64,000 bases of DNA from Cryptomeria japonica (lineage: Eukaryota > Streptophyta > Pinopsida > Cupressales > Cupressaceae). A model generated the notes under the pieces. The model ran no database searches. It saw only the letters and a program-made list of their open reading frames with translations, and was not told where the DNA came from. The DNA lies in NCBI RefSeq assembly GCF_030272615.1, contig NC_081410.1, positions 569,985,152 to 570,049,151 of the forward strand. The letters are read 5' to 3'. Shown here piece after piece: positions 10,966 through 23,272 of this stretch (its first letter is position 1; every line of letters begins with the position of its first letter). The position numbers were made by a program, and so were the translations under genes.

Positions 10966-12756
10966 TTTCCTGAATTGGTTAGCGATGGAGTTAGGGATTG
11001 TCCAATGCCCTAGAAAGACTCCACACATGGGAAATGATATAAGAACCATCTCTTTCATGGTTACCAAGGTTGGAGACTTGTGCTTTGTAAGTTCAACAAT
11101 TTGAAACTACTAATTTTCCGACTAGTTGGCAACATTTTGGCTTGTTTTTACTCATTTTGTAAATGAAAATGGATTGAATACATTGATCCAAAAATGGATT
11201 GAGTTTCTCTAGTGTGTTATAGTGTTGTTGGTTCCATTTCAAGATTTTTAATTAGTTTACATTAGTGTTTTCTTGTTTTGGTTTGCAAACAGCCAGTTTT
11301 GGCTTGTATATAACAGTTTTATGTAAAATGGTTGCCCTATTGGGACATGAAGGGAAACCACTTGTATAGTGTACATATGTAGGGAAAAGTTCTGGAGATA
11401 AGTTTCAATATGACTGTCACCTTGTTCTAGGCGAGTCCAGGACAACCTGACTAGAGGGAACAAGGTGAAATTGAAGTGCTAAGTGCATGGGTGAATGCCA
11501 CACCACCCTCTAATATTTTAGAGGGGTCCATGAAGTTGGGACAGAGTTTTTAATGCAAGGAGAATCCTTGACAAGGTCATTTGATGCCCAAACACCAACT
11601 TGACCAATCACTGTCGACTAGAAGGCCTAGAAACCCTTCAAAACCCTCATTTTGGGGTTAGCATATTGTATGGTGGAGTAAGGAGACAAAACCACAAAAA
11701 TCACTTGGGTTTAGGTGAAACATTGAAGAAAAACCAAACTTTCTAGGGGGTTTTTGGACCATTTTCACTCGAGCCCTAAAAAAATGGATTTTGGAGGCCT
11801 AATAGAGCTAATTCCTTGTAGCCATTTTCTAGGCAAAATGGTGAAATCGGTAAGGAGGGAAAGGATTGAAAACCTCAAATGGACCCAAAAGGAATTCAAA
11901 ACATGTTAGAAGACACCTCCACACCTCTTCATCAACTCACAATAGTAGGAGGTCAATTTTAAAAGTTGAAGCCAAGAAGCCATAATTGAGCACATGGGAA
12001 GCATTGTAACTTGGTAGGGTTCCTAGCTATAACACTTGAAGAAAACACCTTGGAATGGTTAAGAAGCAAGCCCTAGAAGAGATTGAGAAGGAAATGGAGG
12101 TCTAGAATGCAATTAGGCCTAGAGAGTTGGTGGAATTGAACAACACCAGCTAGGTGAAATGTTGAGAAAACTAGGTGAGCCCCCCATCAGTGTTGTTGCT
12201 GAAGAAGTGGATTAAGTCAAGTGCTTAACAAGAAGAAGAAGAAGAGACTGGGTGTGAGAAATAACAAGGTTGAAGAGCTCAACTGGCAACAATGAGGCAA
12301 CTGATAGTTAGCCATTGAGTTTGACAAAGGAGTAAAACGGTAATGACCAAACCAACAGAGAAGAATCATAGATGATGGAAGAGAAGGCAAGCTGAGAACT
12401 GGGAAGGATCGAATGATAGACATCTGACTAAGTTATCAAGATTGGTAGTGAACAACAACAGTGTGATAGAGAGACGAGAGAATCAATAGAGAGTAGAACC
12501 GATAGAGAGAAGAACCAATAGAGAGTTGAATTGACAAAGAAGAAGCAGAGATTGAACCACTAAAGGTGCAGTAGAGAGTAAGCTGCATCAGGAGATAGGG
12601 TTGCAGCTGAGAGGTAAGCAAAGAACCGATAGAGAATTGGGGAGAGGATAACTAGTAGAAATATTTGCAGAAGAGTTACAAAATTCATTTGTAACAAGAA
12701 TATTACTTTTTTAATTGATTATGTTCATTAAAGATCACTGAGTTGAAGCTAGGTGC

Positions 12757-12826
12757 AGGGGTTGGTACTCCTTGGGTTGGTTCCCTAAATCAGGGGTTGG
12801 TGCTCCTTGGGTTGGTTCCCTAAACA
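12757..12826 (+). repeat. Tandem duplication, about 34-bp unit, two copies
   Basis: The unit CAGGGGTTGGTNCTCCTTGG plus GTTGGTTCCCTAAA occurs twice head to tail with one or two differences. Confidence 0.75.
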
Positions 12827-12839
12827 TTGTAATCAAATT

Positions 12840-13090
12840 TCCATTGTGAGGTTGGTTTGGAGCAATAAAATCCAACAACTTTTTCACTGAGGTTTTTCCC
12901 ATCTTGGGTTTTCCTCGTACATCTGGTGTTATGTGATGTCCCTTTCATGTGTGACTGCATTTATGTTAATCTTCCATCTAACCGGTAAGTTTTCTTTCTA
13001 TTAGATCTATTAACCAGTATACACACATAGGATAGAAAAGGGAAAAGTTTGTAAGTCACTAATTTACCCCACCATCTTAGTGGCTCATTA
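12840..13090 (+). repeat. U5-end fragment of a Copia LTR
   Basis: It has the GAGGTTTTTCCCATCTTGGG block, a CTGGTGTTATG word and a degenerate poly-C end (TTTACCCCACCATCTTAGTG), as in the other Copia LTRs here. It directly precedes the element D coding remnant, so it may be the remains of D's 5' LTR with the 5' interior deleted. Confidence 0.5.
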
Positions 13091-13096
13091 TGTCTA

Positions 13097-14088
13097 GCAG
13101 CAGTCACACCAAAAGATGCTAAGGTTGAGGAAGTAGCTAAGGATAAAATAGAGGATACATGAATAGTAGCAGAAAATCCTTTGGTTGATGATCAGAAGAC
13201 ACCTACACAAAATGTTGAACCAAAAAAGGTGCAGGTTAAAATTGAAGTTGAAGTTGAATCCAAAGCAAGAGACACTGTTGAGGAAATAAAAAGAAAGCAA
13301 TCAATTTATAGATGATCTTGAATTCATTCAAGGACCAATCAATCTTGCATCCTTGTCTCCCATTCAAAAGCTTCAACTTGCATCTTTTGTGCAAGATAAT
13401 ACTAGTGAAGATCTATTGAAATATCACACCGAGGATAGTTTTCTATTAGCTATGGCATCTGACATTTTGGAGAAGCTTATACCATCATTCCAAAAAGATC
13501 CCTCTAATACCCCATCCGGTAATTTGAAAAGTTTGATTGATTTTGTAAATATTCATTTTGAATCTTTTGAGAAATCTGTAGAGGAGAAAGCTCATAGTGA
13601 TTTTAATGCAAAGAGGATCTGCACCTTGAAGAAAATGATTTTGAAAGATAGAGCCACTTTGACTAATTGTGTGAACAATGTGTAGGATGCATTAACTGAA
13701 GGCAGTAACTTGTATAAATCATGTCTTTCATTGAATAAATTCACCGCTGATATAGAGAAATAGTCTCAACAGTTCAAGAATCAGTTGGAAAACATATCTC
13801 AGTTAGTTGATCCTTTGAAAAATTCTTTGAGCAGTCATGAAAATTAGGTGATATCACTCCCTGAGAAAATCAAACATTTGAATTATGATAAGGAGTGGAT
13901 AATAGGCAAAATTGGAGAAACTAGGAGTCTCATTACTCCTAAATTGGACGCAATGCTTACTACTCTTTCATATTTATAGAATTCTCTCAAGGCAAGTGAA
14001 CTAGAAGACCAAAAGATTGCAGAAGCACAATCTTTACTTTTCAGTGGATTTATAACAACCTTTGAGAATTTGCAAACTGTTGGGTAGA
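13097..14088 (+). pseudogene. Element D ORF remnant (C-terminal, coiled-coil)
   Basis: I do not recognise it. Two frames cover the stretch: a Lys/Glu/Val-rich segment from 13097, then after a shift near 13300 a frame containing PIQKLQLASFVQDN and long helical heptad-like sequence to about 14088. TAG stops interrupt it at about 13683, 13762, 13846, 13978 and 14085. It ends just before two polypurine tracts and an LTR, as the MASTS-family ORFs of A, B and C do, and its composition is similar. Direct homology to them is not clear by eye, so it may be a diverged member or a different gene in the same position. Confidence 0.45.
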
Positions 14089-14216
14089 TCACTTGAACAT
14101 ATTCAAGAATTCCAATGTAGATGTATTTATGTTTTTATGAATTAGGTATGTAGATATGTGTATGACATTCTTTGGCATGAAATTTTTGGTCCCGATATCT
14201 TACCTTTGTTATTGAT

Positions 14217-14231
14217 GTCAAAGGGGGAGTG
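14217..14231 (+). promoter_or_regulatory. Upstream polypurine tract of element D
   Basis: TCAAAGGGGGAGTGT, a second copy of the tract found next to the LTR at 14378. Confidence 0.55.
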
Positions 14232-14377
14232 TGTAGGAGTGAAAAATGTTGATCTAAGGGGGAGTCCTTCAATTCCTTAATTCTTTGAGTTCTTGTGATC
14301 AAATTTTTGGTTGTAGTGTATATACTTTGGTTTTTGCTCTCACATTTACTCATTTTTCACTAAGTGTTACCATAAAT

Positions 14378-14392
14378 GCCAAAGGGGGAGAT
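14378..14392 (+). promoter_or_regulatory. LTR-proximal polypurine tract of element D
   Basis: GCCAAAGGGGGAGAT directly abuts the LTR start TGTTAGC. Confidence 0.75.
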
Positions 14393-15097
14393 TGTTAGCA
14401 AGAGACACTGTAGGAATGTTGAGATGTTGTCATTGATGGAAACCCAACTTAGAGATTTCATCCAAATTGTATGGATTCATCCTACTGGAAGTTGGAAGCC
14501 CAATTTTTCTTAAGTCTGGAAAGTGGAACATAATGCTTGTCAGAGTGAACAGTTTGGTGGTCAGCGGATTATTTTGGCTAAGTATTATGCTTTGCAAATT
14601 TCAGGGAAAGTTTATAGCTGTCATATGTCTTATTCCAAGATTTTGGCCTCTAGTGATAAGTTTTGTGCAAGTTATGAGATCTGGTAATCATGTTTTTGAC
14701 AAGAATAGTGCATATCAGTTGTAACGTGTGATAATTTATTTTGTGGGTCTTGTAGATCAATTTTGGTAATTGATTATGTGTTTGAGGATGATGAGCTATC
14801 ATGTGGGAAGAGTGTGGACATTTTTTTTTGGTCCACATATGTATTAGAGATGAATTTGAGTTGACTTGTTCACATTTCATATTTTGTGTCGTGTTCTTGA
14901 AATCGACATGGTGATGATCTAAATTGGTGATGCAGATATAAGACATGTTTATATGATCATTTTGGAGATTTATGGATCTATGTGAAGTGTGTATGAGTGA
15001 TTTTGTGCAGATTCTCATGCAAATGATGAAGATCAGGGCTCCAGTATAATGTAGATTATTAGAACATAGTAGAGTTGTAGAGCAATGTAAGAATTAT

Positions 15098-15475
15098 TGG
15101 AGTTGAGAAAATACAACACCACAGGAGCCCAAATAATCTTCACAAGCTAAAATACCTATTACAAGGAGAAGCAAGGAAGCAAATCACAGAAGGAACAAAA
15201 ACACATGAAAAATATGCTAAAAAAGAGAGAGCACAATATTCTCCAAAAATGTATTGTCAATAATAATCCTTCTTCATACAACGAAAAAAAACAACTCAAC
15301 CTTTAATAGGTCAAGAAACCCTAAAAGGGAAAACCTAGTTTTGCACATTATAATTAATTAAAATAATTAATTATATGCACCTAAAGTTAGCTTAAATGTA
15401 AAAGAGATAAAGAAAACTTAAATAATTAAACAAATATTGTTTAATTAATCAAATAAATACCCGAATACTCTAACA
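15098..15475 (-). repeat. 3' LTR of element I
   Basis: It is nearly identical to 17447-17824, with few substitutions visible, so insertion was later than that of the surrounding LTR. Confidence 0.85.
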
Positions 15476-15484
15476 CCCCCCTTA
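15476..15484 (-). promoter_or_regulatory. Polypurine tract of element I
   Basis: The minus-strand AAGGGGGG run sits immediately before the 3' LTR start TGTTAGAG. Confidence 0.7.
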
Positions 15485-16679
15485 AGCTAGACTTAGGGAG
15501 AAGCTAAAACCTAGAAGAACTATTGAAAGCAATAAAGATGGGTCCCGACAACAAGGCCTGATCAGGTACCCAAATACAATGAAATCTCTATGAACTGGAG
15601 AAATAGAGAAAACCACGTGGGAACAAAACTCTACTCCAAAAAGAGATGGAAAAGAACACCACTGAAGTATGAAGAACCTGCAAACTCTGTCGAAGAATAA
15701 CTACTGATCTGAAGAACCTCCACTGAAATAGAACATGACTAGGTAGAGAAGACTATAATCTGTATGAGTGCCCTCAAATGACACTACTCGAATCAGAAGG
15801 CAAACAAGGAAAAACAACTAAAATCAAAGATACAAATGGCATGAGAAACCAAAGCCTGAAGAGCTAATCAATTGAACCATGGAAGCATTAGAACCAATAG
15901 GATAAACCTCCCCATAATGCGGAAGAAGGAGAGGGACAGGAACACTGAAAAGAACAGCCAAGAAGAACTGCATGACGAAGAACCGGGAACATCAAAGGTG
16001 CTGAGAAAAGTACATGGTGTCGTGGAAGGAACACTCACTTGACACACACCATGAGGTGAATGTCATGGAATGAACACTCACTGGACAAAGGAAGATGGCA
16101 AACAACAGGCAAACATCAACCCCCTCATGGCACTTTATCAATAGTGCATGTACAACAAGGCACAAGATATGCAAGATTCCAACTAAACAATGCATGCTGG
16201 CACTTTATCTCAGTGTGTTTACATAAATACAAGCTATAATAAGAAGAAGACTGGAAATAGAAATGAGAACCAAAATAGAGACATCCTAACCAGAGAAGAG
16301 ATCTCAGGACCTGAAACAACCAAGATATCCACCAGAGTGCTGAAAAACAAAAAATTGAATAAAATATGTATGGAGCAGAATCTGGAAATAAAACTCATAT
16401 ATCTAGAAATTACATAGCACACACTTTCCAAAAATATAAAGTTTTCAAAAAACGGAGGTCAGATGCTCATTCTATGGCTCCTGGAGTGCAAAAATAAGAC
16501 CTCACTTTGACTGAAAAAAATACAGTCAAATAGAAAAATTGGAAAAAATTACCAACACCATGAGGTCGGGCTTGGAACCAGCATTTTGACACCTATTCGT
16601 TTTTCAAAAAAACAACTTCGTATGCCCAAGATAAGGCCAAAAACCCAAACCCCCCCTGAAAGAGACAAAAAAGGCAGTT

Positions 16680-17036
16680 TGGTGGCTGGGCGGTGCTCCG
16701 GTGGCCAGTGGGTGGCGCTCCGGTGGCCAGTGGGTGGTGCTCTGGTGGCTGGATGACTGGGTAGCGGTGCTCCAGTGGCTTCCGATGGCAAGAGCTAGGC
16801 AGCGGCGGCAAGGGCCTGGTAGCGGCAACGGCAAGAGAGAGCTGACGGAGCCGACAGATGGAGGAGGCCGCAGGGAGGCGGAGCCGGCTTGGGCTGGGTC
16901 AACGGTAGGTGGCGAGGTGAGGTTTGCAGCTGCAGGTGGCAGGAGCAGCAGAGGCCACTATGCCGGTGGAGGCCAGAGTGAGATGGAGGCCGTGGGGGCT
17001 GGCAGGTGGCTGGATTGTCAGCTCGGTACCCTGTGG
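16680..17036. other. GC-rich block inside element I
   Basis: About 350 bp of G-rich plus-strand sequence sits in otherwise AT-rich DNA. It starts with three or four imperfect copies of a roughly 22-bp GGTGCTCCGGTGGCCAGTGG unit and ends beside A-homopolymers at 17049-17090. An open frame exists on the plus strand (16701-17039) but looks like a composition artefact. It may be a captured host segment or part of the leader; I cannot tell which. Confidence 0.5.
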
Positions 17037-17431
17037 TAAAACAAACCCCAAAAAAAAAAAAAAATTAAAAAAAAAAAAAAAAAAAAAACAACTATCGCCT
17101 TTTGATTCTTTTTAATTTTTTTTAAAAAAAAATCAAATTTCAGCCTGCATGCCGTAAAAAGGCAATATTTTTTTCTTGAACTGCGTGCCAGGGTCGTATG
17201 GCTTGGATCTGGAGAAAAAAATACTCCCAGAGGCTTAAGAACCAAAATAGGTCAAACTTTATATGACCATAGGGGTTTTTAGGCCTTTTGAGCATGATGG
17301 TGAGGTCTATTTAGGCCCAAAGTGCTTAGAAAAAGGGTCAAACCCTAGGTACATAAAAAAATTCTTGAAACCCCAGATCTACTTCCAAAGCAAAAATTCT
17401 CAAATCAAGAACAAGTAGCTCTAGATCTAAA

Positions 17432-17443
17432 GCTCTGATACCA
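17432..17443 (-). promoter_or_regulatory. Primer-binding site of element I (tRNA-iMet type)
   Basis: The minus strand reads TGGTATCAGAGC, the classic plant Copia primer site, three bases inside the LTR. Confidence 0.85.
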
Positions 17444-17446
17444 TAT

Positions 17447-17824
17447 AGGAGTTGAGAAAATACAACACCACAGGAGCCCAAATAATATCTACAAGCTGAA
17501 AAACCTGTTACAAGGAGAAGCAAGGAAGCAAATCACAGAAGGAACAAAAACACAGGAAAAATATGCTCAAAAAGAGAGAGCACAATATTCTCCAAAAATG
17601 TATTGTCAATAATAATCCTTCTTCATACAATGGAAAGAAAGAACTCAACCTTTAATAGGTCAAGAAACCCTAAAAGGGAAAACCTAGGTTTGCACATAAT
17701 AATTAATTAAAATAATTAATTATATGCACCTAAAGTTATCTTAAGTGTAAAAGAGATAAAGGGAACTTAAATAATTAAACAAATATTGTTTAATTAATCA
17801 AGTAAATACCCGAATACTCTAACA
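17447..17824 (-). repeat. 5' LTR of element I
   Basis: This is the partner of 15098-15475; its inner end is followed by the primer-binding site. Confidence 0.85.
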
Positions 17825-18259
17825 ATAATATGTGTTTTGTGCTTAAAGAGAACTATACTCGGGCATTTGTTGATTCTATTTCATAGCTCAAATTACATTG
17901 TAATATCTTACAAACATTTTGTAAGGAAATGAGCCTTCTAGGGTTGTAGCCCTTGTTTGTAAATTGAGTTGTGAGTTCTAGGCAGTGTGCTTGAATGCAT
18001 GTGCATTCCCCTTATGTAATAATTATATACTTTTAGTAGTGTATAGTAATATTGTAGGTTTGAATCCCACTTGGTTTTTCCCTTAACCAGGTTTCCATGT
18101 AAAAATATTGATGTTATGGTGTTGTTGATCTTTGCTTTGTGTTTATGCAAATTACCTATTTTCATATGCATTAAGTGGTTTAAAAATTTGTTTGACAATA
18201 TCAGAGATTGCATAACATTGATTCACCCCCCTCTCAGTGTTCATTAATTTCAATAGGTC

Positions 18260-19272
18260 GTACTACTCCAATTGAGGAACTTCCATAGTCATAGGAGGAA
18301 CCACATGGACAATGTCATCAGATAGCGGACTCGCTACTTCAAATGTGGGAACATTAAACTTGGATTTAGATATGGAATCCAATTGGTGGTGTAAGAATGT
18401 AACAATTTGAGCTAGGTTATTGATGGTTTCTTCAATGGATGGATTGAAATTGGATATATTGGATTGTGATGGAGGAGTAACATTGTTTTATGTAGGTGGG
18501 GGTTAAGAATAAGGAGAAGGAACATTATATTATGCTGGTATGGAAGATAGTTATGAAACAAAAGGAAAACTCACGAAAGGAGGTATGCAAGAAAATTGAT
18601 TAATAGGATTTTCCCCATGACACACATCTGTAGGATTAACATTTTGTGTGGAAATAGTCATGATAGAGTATGTAAATGTAGGCACACAAAGCAAGGATGT
18701 TAGCGTGTGAATGGAACAGTTAAATTGGCTAGTGAGTTGAGAGTAAACAATAACTTTGGCACAAGTTTTGATTGGCATAATATTAGTATCAATAATTTGA
18801 GAAAGGCCACACAACAAATCCACACCTATCTTACCATTTCACACCATTCTTTTGGTTCCTTCAATCAAGGGGACTAGGTACTCACTATCTAGGTATTGTT
18901 GACCCATCCATATTGAAGATTCTCAGATTCATTATCAATCTTCTCCAATTGGTCAATAGTAACCCTACTTAGTGATTCATCCACATCATGATAAGTATGA
19001 GGAGAATGGGGATAAGTGATGTCATTTGTTGGATTAGAGGAAGCACCAATATTTAGACGAAGTAAGTTACCCATCTAAGGCTCCATATCCTTAGTGTTTA
19101 AAAATTGAGAATCCTTAAGTCTACAACTTCTTCTCATTGCAATATTGTATCTAGGACTAAGGGTAACAAAACTCATGCAAAAAGGAAGGAAAATTGGATG
19201 CAAAACTTGGAAAATATGATTAAGGAATGCAATTCGCTGTAAAAATAATTGATTAACAAATAAATAAAACAA
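18260..19272 (-). pseudogene. Unrecognised coding remnant
   Basis: Minus-strand frames give coherent protein-like sequence broken by stops (TAG at 19075 and 18889) and at least one frame change near 18905. Readable parts include DVDESLSRVTIDQLEKID and EGTKRMV followed by KIGVDLLCGLSQIIDTN. The tail is Pro/Ser-rich with a helical piece (SIEETINNLAQIVTFLHHQL). It could be a retroelement gag N terminus or a gene fragment. I cannot assign it. Confidence 0.35.
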
Positions 19273-20321
19273 TGTGAATTATAATATTGGATATTAGATG
19301 CATCTAAATATAAACATAGCATGTCATAATAATCAAATCTAAAAACACAACTGAAAAATTATGCAACCCATAAGTTAATTTTAGAATAATAAATTAGGTT
19401 TTTTTATGAAATTAACTAGTAAATTTATGTAATTAAATTGGAAATAATATTTATGAGTGCAAAAATTAATATTAAAATGCATACATATCAGATCCGTGAC
19501 AATAAATCAGAAACTAGCATGAAAGAAGTCAAGTTCACAAAAATGTAATGTGGTGAATAAATTAGGTTTTCACAAGTTATACTCTGTAAGATAGGAAATA
19601 ACATAACTTTCACATGCATTACATTAAAAGTGGGGTATGAACAATAGATCCAACCTCAATTCTATTAAGAGGAGGGTTGAATGCTGGTTGTAGTCCCCAT
19701 TCCCCTTTTGTTTGAGTTAAAATTATAAATAGAATAGTATTATTTGAATTTAGGGTAGCTACTTGGGAATTTGAAGCAAAGTAATGAAAATAGACTACTA
19801 CAAATATCCAAAGAGACACAGTTAAAGATATGGACTGAAGAAGATTTTTAGAATTTGTACCTAAAAGTTTGGCCCAATTTTTTAGGACCCGATAGTACAT
19901 ATTCACTCTAGTCCTCTGATTTTTGTTCCATCAAAAGTTGAACCTATTCATCATCATTAACCCTTTTGGAATCCCTGAGTATAGCCCCTGAACTAATTTC
20001 ATGCATACAAAAGAGAGATAAAATATTGTGGATACTAAGGTCAAACCCTGGTTATGAATTAACCTTGAAACTAAAATAGTCATTGAAATGGAAATTGCAA
20101 CAAGATAATAGATAATAAGAAATGGACGACTGTGTACTATGGATGTAGCCCACCTTGGGTTAACCATAAGTCTTCATGTTATTTTTGTTGTGTGTTATTA
20201 TTCATCTTTGTGTATTTAAATCTGCATATAATTGTTGATTATGTATTAAGTGCTCCAAATCTACCTAAACACTAACACGTTTCTCCTTGAACTCTAATTT
20301 TATTTTGAAGAAGGATAATTG
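19273..20321. other. Unassigned AT-rich sequence
   Basis: No gene, repeat end or RNA is recognisable. The short open frames look accidental. Confidence 0.4.
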
Positions 20322-20691
20322 TGTTACAAGTACAATTGTCATTGTACCAAAAGATCGACCTATTAATGCTTGATACGTCCACTAGACTTTTAGAATCCAT
20401 AAGAGGTGGTTAAGCCATGTCACAAACTTGAGTGTTGCACTGCACAACACAAGGAGACCAAGGGCACACCTTGCAACAATCCCCCCAGGGCAAACAAGGG
20501 GTTTGAACCTATGACCAAGCTCTGATACCACTTGTTACAAGTGTGGTTGTTGTTACAATAAAATATCAACTTGTTAATGCTCGGTACAACTACTAGACTT
20601 ATAGAATCCACAAGAGGCATTTAAGCCATGTCACAAACCCGAGCGTTGTGCTATACAACACAAGGAGACGAAGGGAAAACACCTTGCAACA
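20322..20691 (-). mobile_element. Complete TRIM retrotransposon (370 bp)
   Basis: Terminal direct repeats of 157 bp (20322-20478) and 159 bp (20533-20691) with TGTTAC...CAACA ends flank a 54-bp interior. On the minus strand a TGGTATCAGAGC primer site (20519-20530) follows the right LTR and a GGGGGGAT tract precedes the left one. Perfect 5-bp target duplications AATTG lie at 20317-20321 and 20692-20696. All the parts needed in cis are present and no gene is. The LTRs differ at numerous positions, so it is not recent. Confidence 0.92.
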
Positions 20692-20696
20692 AATTG

Positions 20697-22464
20697 CTCT
20701 TGAATTGGAATGATATAATGAATTACGAGTGATGTCATATATATAGATCTCAAAGTAAAATCACCTTTTGGCCAACTTAAAATAATCATTTTTTTTGAAT
20801 TGGGGATAGTTCGTGAAATGACAAGGTTGACACTTTATCCTCCCAAAATTTTAGCCAAAAAGTGTCGATCAATGATGTTATGGAATATTGACCTGACAAA
20901 ATAGGCCCAATTTTTTAGGGTCATGATATAATAGGGCCCTAATACCATAAATGTAATGTATATAAAAAATGATAATATTAAATGTGGAAAAAAATGCATT
21001 GAACTTTAAAATCACATAGGACCCATATAAAGTAAAATGAAATTAGATAAAGAGCACACCTAAAATAAGGGCTAAAATAATAAAGTGTTGATGTATTAAA
21101 GAAAAATAGAAGTCATAATATTGAATTAAATAAGTGCTAGAAGAGTGTGAAATTAGACTCCATAATTAGAGTATAATTTATGATGCTACAAATTTATAGG
21201 GGCTTGCCTAAGTCAAACCTTGGATAGATTTTAACCTCCACTACAACAGTGATGATTAGGAAAAGAGAGCTTGCCCTTTGTAGGGAAGAGGCTAAATCTG
21301 ATGTAAAATGTTGAATTAACAATATTATAGATCAATTTTAAAATTTTTGATAAATGCAATTCTCTTTGGATAGAACCCTCAAGTGTTGATGCAATAACAA
21401 TTCATGACAAAATAAGATCAATCATGAAATCCCACATATAAAAATTGATGTAACTTTTTGCTCCTTAATGCTCAGATCTAAAGAAATTTTCTCATAATAC
21501 TTGCCTTACGAACTGTGAAATTGTGTAGGTATATTTATGAGAAAAATGAATTAGGAAAGATTCTCTTATGTAGAATTCTCAAGGAATTTCATAAATTAGG
21601 CCAACAAGTCCAATGATCCTATTCAAATATTGGGACTGGATAACAACTGGTATAAATCAACATATTGACAAGTTTAGAATTGGGCCTATCATGGTGAGAC
21701 TATGGTGCCTAGCATCTCAGTCTACTAGGACTAAGGAACCTAGCACCCTAGTCCACTTGAACTATCGTGGCTAGTACCCTAGACCACACAGAAAGTGGTG
21801 TACATAGAGGCAGGTCTAGCATGCATAGGCTCAAAGCATAGGATCTGATAATGTCATGAATCTATAAGAACAATTTGGTAGTAAAAGTAGCTATAAATAA
21901 GCTTAGAAAGAGATATAAGGAGATAGACTAAGGTGAGTGCCCAAAAAAGTGTGAAATTGTAATAGGTTATAATTTATGGCACTCCAACTTTGTAACAAAA
22001 TTAAAGGGACACATTAAAGAAATGGTCAAATTAGGACTCCCCTCACTATTTCTCAATAATAACATTGCAAAAATAGAAGAGGATAATATAGAAACATATT
22101 GGCAATGAAACAAGAAGACTAGACCTTTTTATACAATTGGAGTTGATCCCCATGTATTGTATATGTTGAAATGGTTATATAACTATTGTTGCAACAAGAG
22201 TATCATATGTAGACTCCCATCCACAAGTTGCAAAATATATCCTTAAAGAGATAATAGACCTTGGTAAACCTCTTAAGGCTCTAAAGAAGAATATTCATCA
22301 TTTTAAAGATGAATGTGTGTCTTTGCAATCCAGCTTATAAAAAAATTGAGTCTTAGGTCTTCTTTTGTCCATATTTTCTTATTTTTATTAGTCTTACCTT
22401 TAATTCTATATTTTTCTTTGTGAGAAAATATCTCCTTTGATTCACTAATAACTATATAGATTTT
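20697..22464. other. Unassigned AT-rich sequence left of element F
   Basis: No coding region is supported. A minor feature is a few CCTAGCACCCTAGTCCACT-like short repeats at about 21705-21790. This is the pre-insertion flank of the 41-kb element F. Confidence 0.45.
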
Positions 22465-22469
22465 CTCTA

Positions 22470-23272
22470 TGTTGGAATCCAAGAACACTGAGAGGGGGAG
22501 TCAATTGGTGTTCTCCTGGTATGACTAATTTTAACCTTATTAGCACAACAACTTAGTAACCAGTATGAATAAAAGCAAATAACAACAAGTAATAATGCAA
22601 CCACAAAGATCAATACCATAACACGAAGATTTATACGTGGAAAACCTCAAGGAGGAAAAAACATGATGGGATTGGTGACCCTCAATATCTATCCACTGAT
22701 AAATGAATAAATATTACATATAAGGGGCCTGCACATGAAAGAAGGCACACTTCCTAGAGCACAATGCTCATCACAAAAGGAGCCTCACTGACTACAATAA
22801 ATCTTCAGACTACAATCCAGAAAGAAGATTGAATTGCAAGTATACCATCTCTTATGCCTGAGTACAGTTTTGATTAAGCTCAATACGAAGGTCTTAAACC
22901 TCTTACACAAACCCAATTTGATCACCTATGATCAACCAAATCATTTGCATATGATTACAACCTTATGCGCACACTGAAAATCCCATAACCATCCATGACC
23001 GTGATATACAAAGAGATCTTACATCATATTTATACAAACCCGAAACCTAAACAATTAGGTCGCCCACCTAAAAGATAATACAATAAATATATTACATAAA
23101 CCCGCAAACTAATGATAACCCAAGTCAGCCAAAGACCGAAACAACATTAACCAAACAATAAATCCAATCGGTAATGCATCAGGAGCATCCACTAACACGT
23201 TACACAAATTGGTGCATAATCTAGTAGAATAACACAATAGGTTGCCATAAGCCAAATACAACACCACCAATC
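22470..23272 (-). repeat. Element F 3' LTR, outer part
   Basis: It starts TGTTGGAATCCAAGAACAC, like the F 5' LTR at 62467, and stays alignable to about 63290 in that copy, where element C inserted. Confidence 0.85.

Larger units (their letters stand above)
10557..12840 (+). other. Probable 3' UTR and LTR sequence of the chromovirus, boundaries unresolved
   Basis: No coding region is supported. It follows the integrase stop and contains two TATA-like sites (CTATATAGTGG near 10746 and GATATAAGAACC near 11037) and a pair of palindromes at 10923-10965. The A/G-rich part at 12465-12640 repeats ATAGAGAG-(A/T)-GAACC-like words. I could not fix LTR ends because the partner LTR is outside the window. 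Confidence 0.4.
15098..17824 (-). mobile_element. Element I: coding-free LTR retrotransposon (LARD-like, 2.73 kb)
   Basis: Two direct repeats of about 378 bp (15098-15475 and 17447-17824) flank 1.97 kb with no gag or pol. On the minus strand a TATGGTATCAGAGC primer site follows the right repeat and an AAGGGGGG purine tract precedes the left one, so it reads right to left. LTR ends are TGTTAGAG and CTCAACTCC. Flanks ATTAT (15093-15097) and ATAAT (17825-17829) are a one-mismatch target duplication. Lacking genes, it would have depended on another Copia element. Confidence 0.85.
14393..18252 (+). repeat. 3' LTR of element D, split by insertion of element I
   Basis: The LTR starts TGTTAGCAAGAG after a polypurine tract and ends near 18252 after TTGATTCACCCCCCTCTCAG. 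The pieces are 14393-15097 and 17825-18252, together about 1.13 kb. The second piece holds the GGTTTTTCCCTTAACCAGG block of the Copia U5. The interruption is element I. Confidence 0.7.

Noticed and set aside
16701-17039. Open frame of 112 codons in the GC-rich block of element I
   Set aside because: Gly/Ala/Trp-rich translation follows from repeats and composition; no domain, no conservation, and overlapping open frames occur on both strands.
20322-20691. Cassandra-type TRIM carrying a 5S RNA promoter
   Set aside because: The LTRs lack the 5S internal control region sequence.
22470-23272. Solo LTR interpretation for this piece
   Set aside because: It breaks off exactly where element C begins, and its remaining part with polypurine tract and interior is found at 53145-53529.
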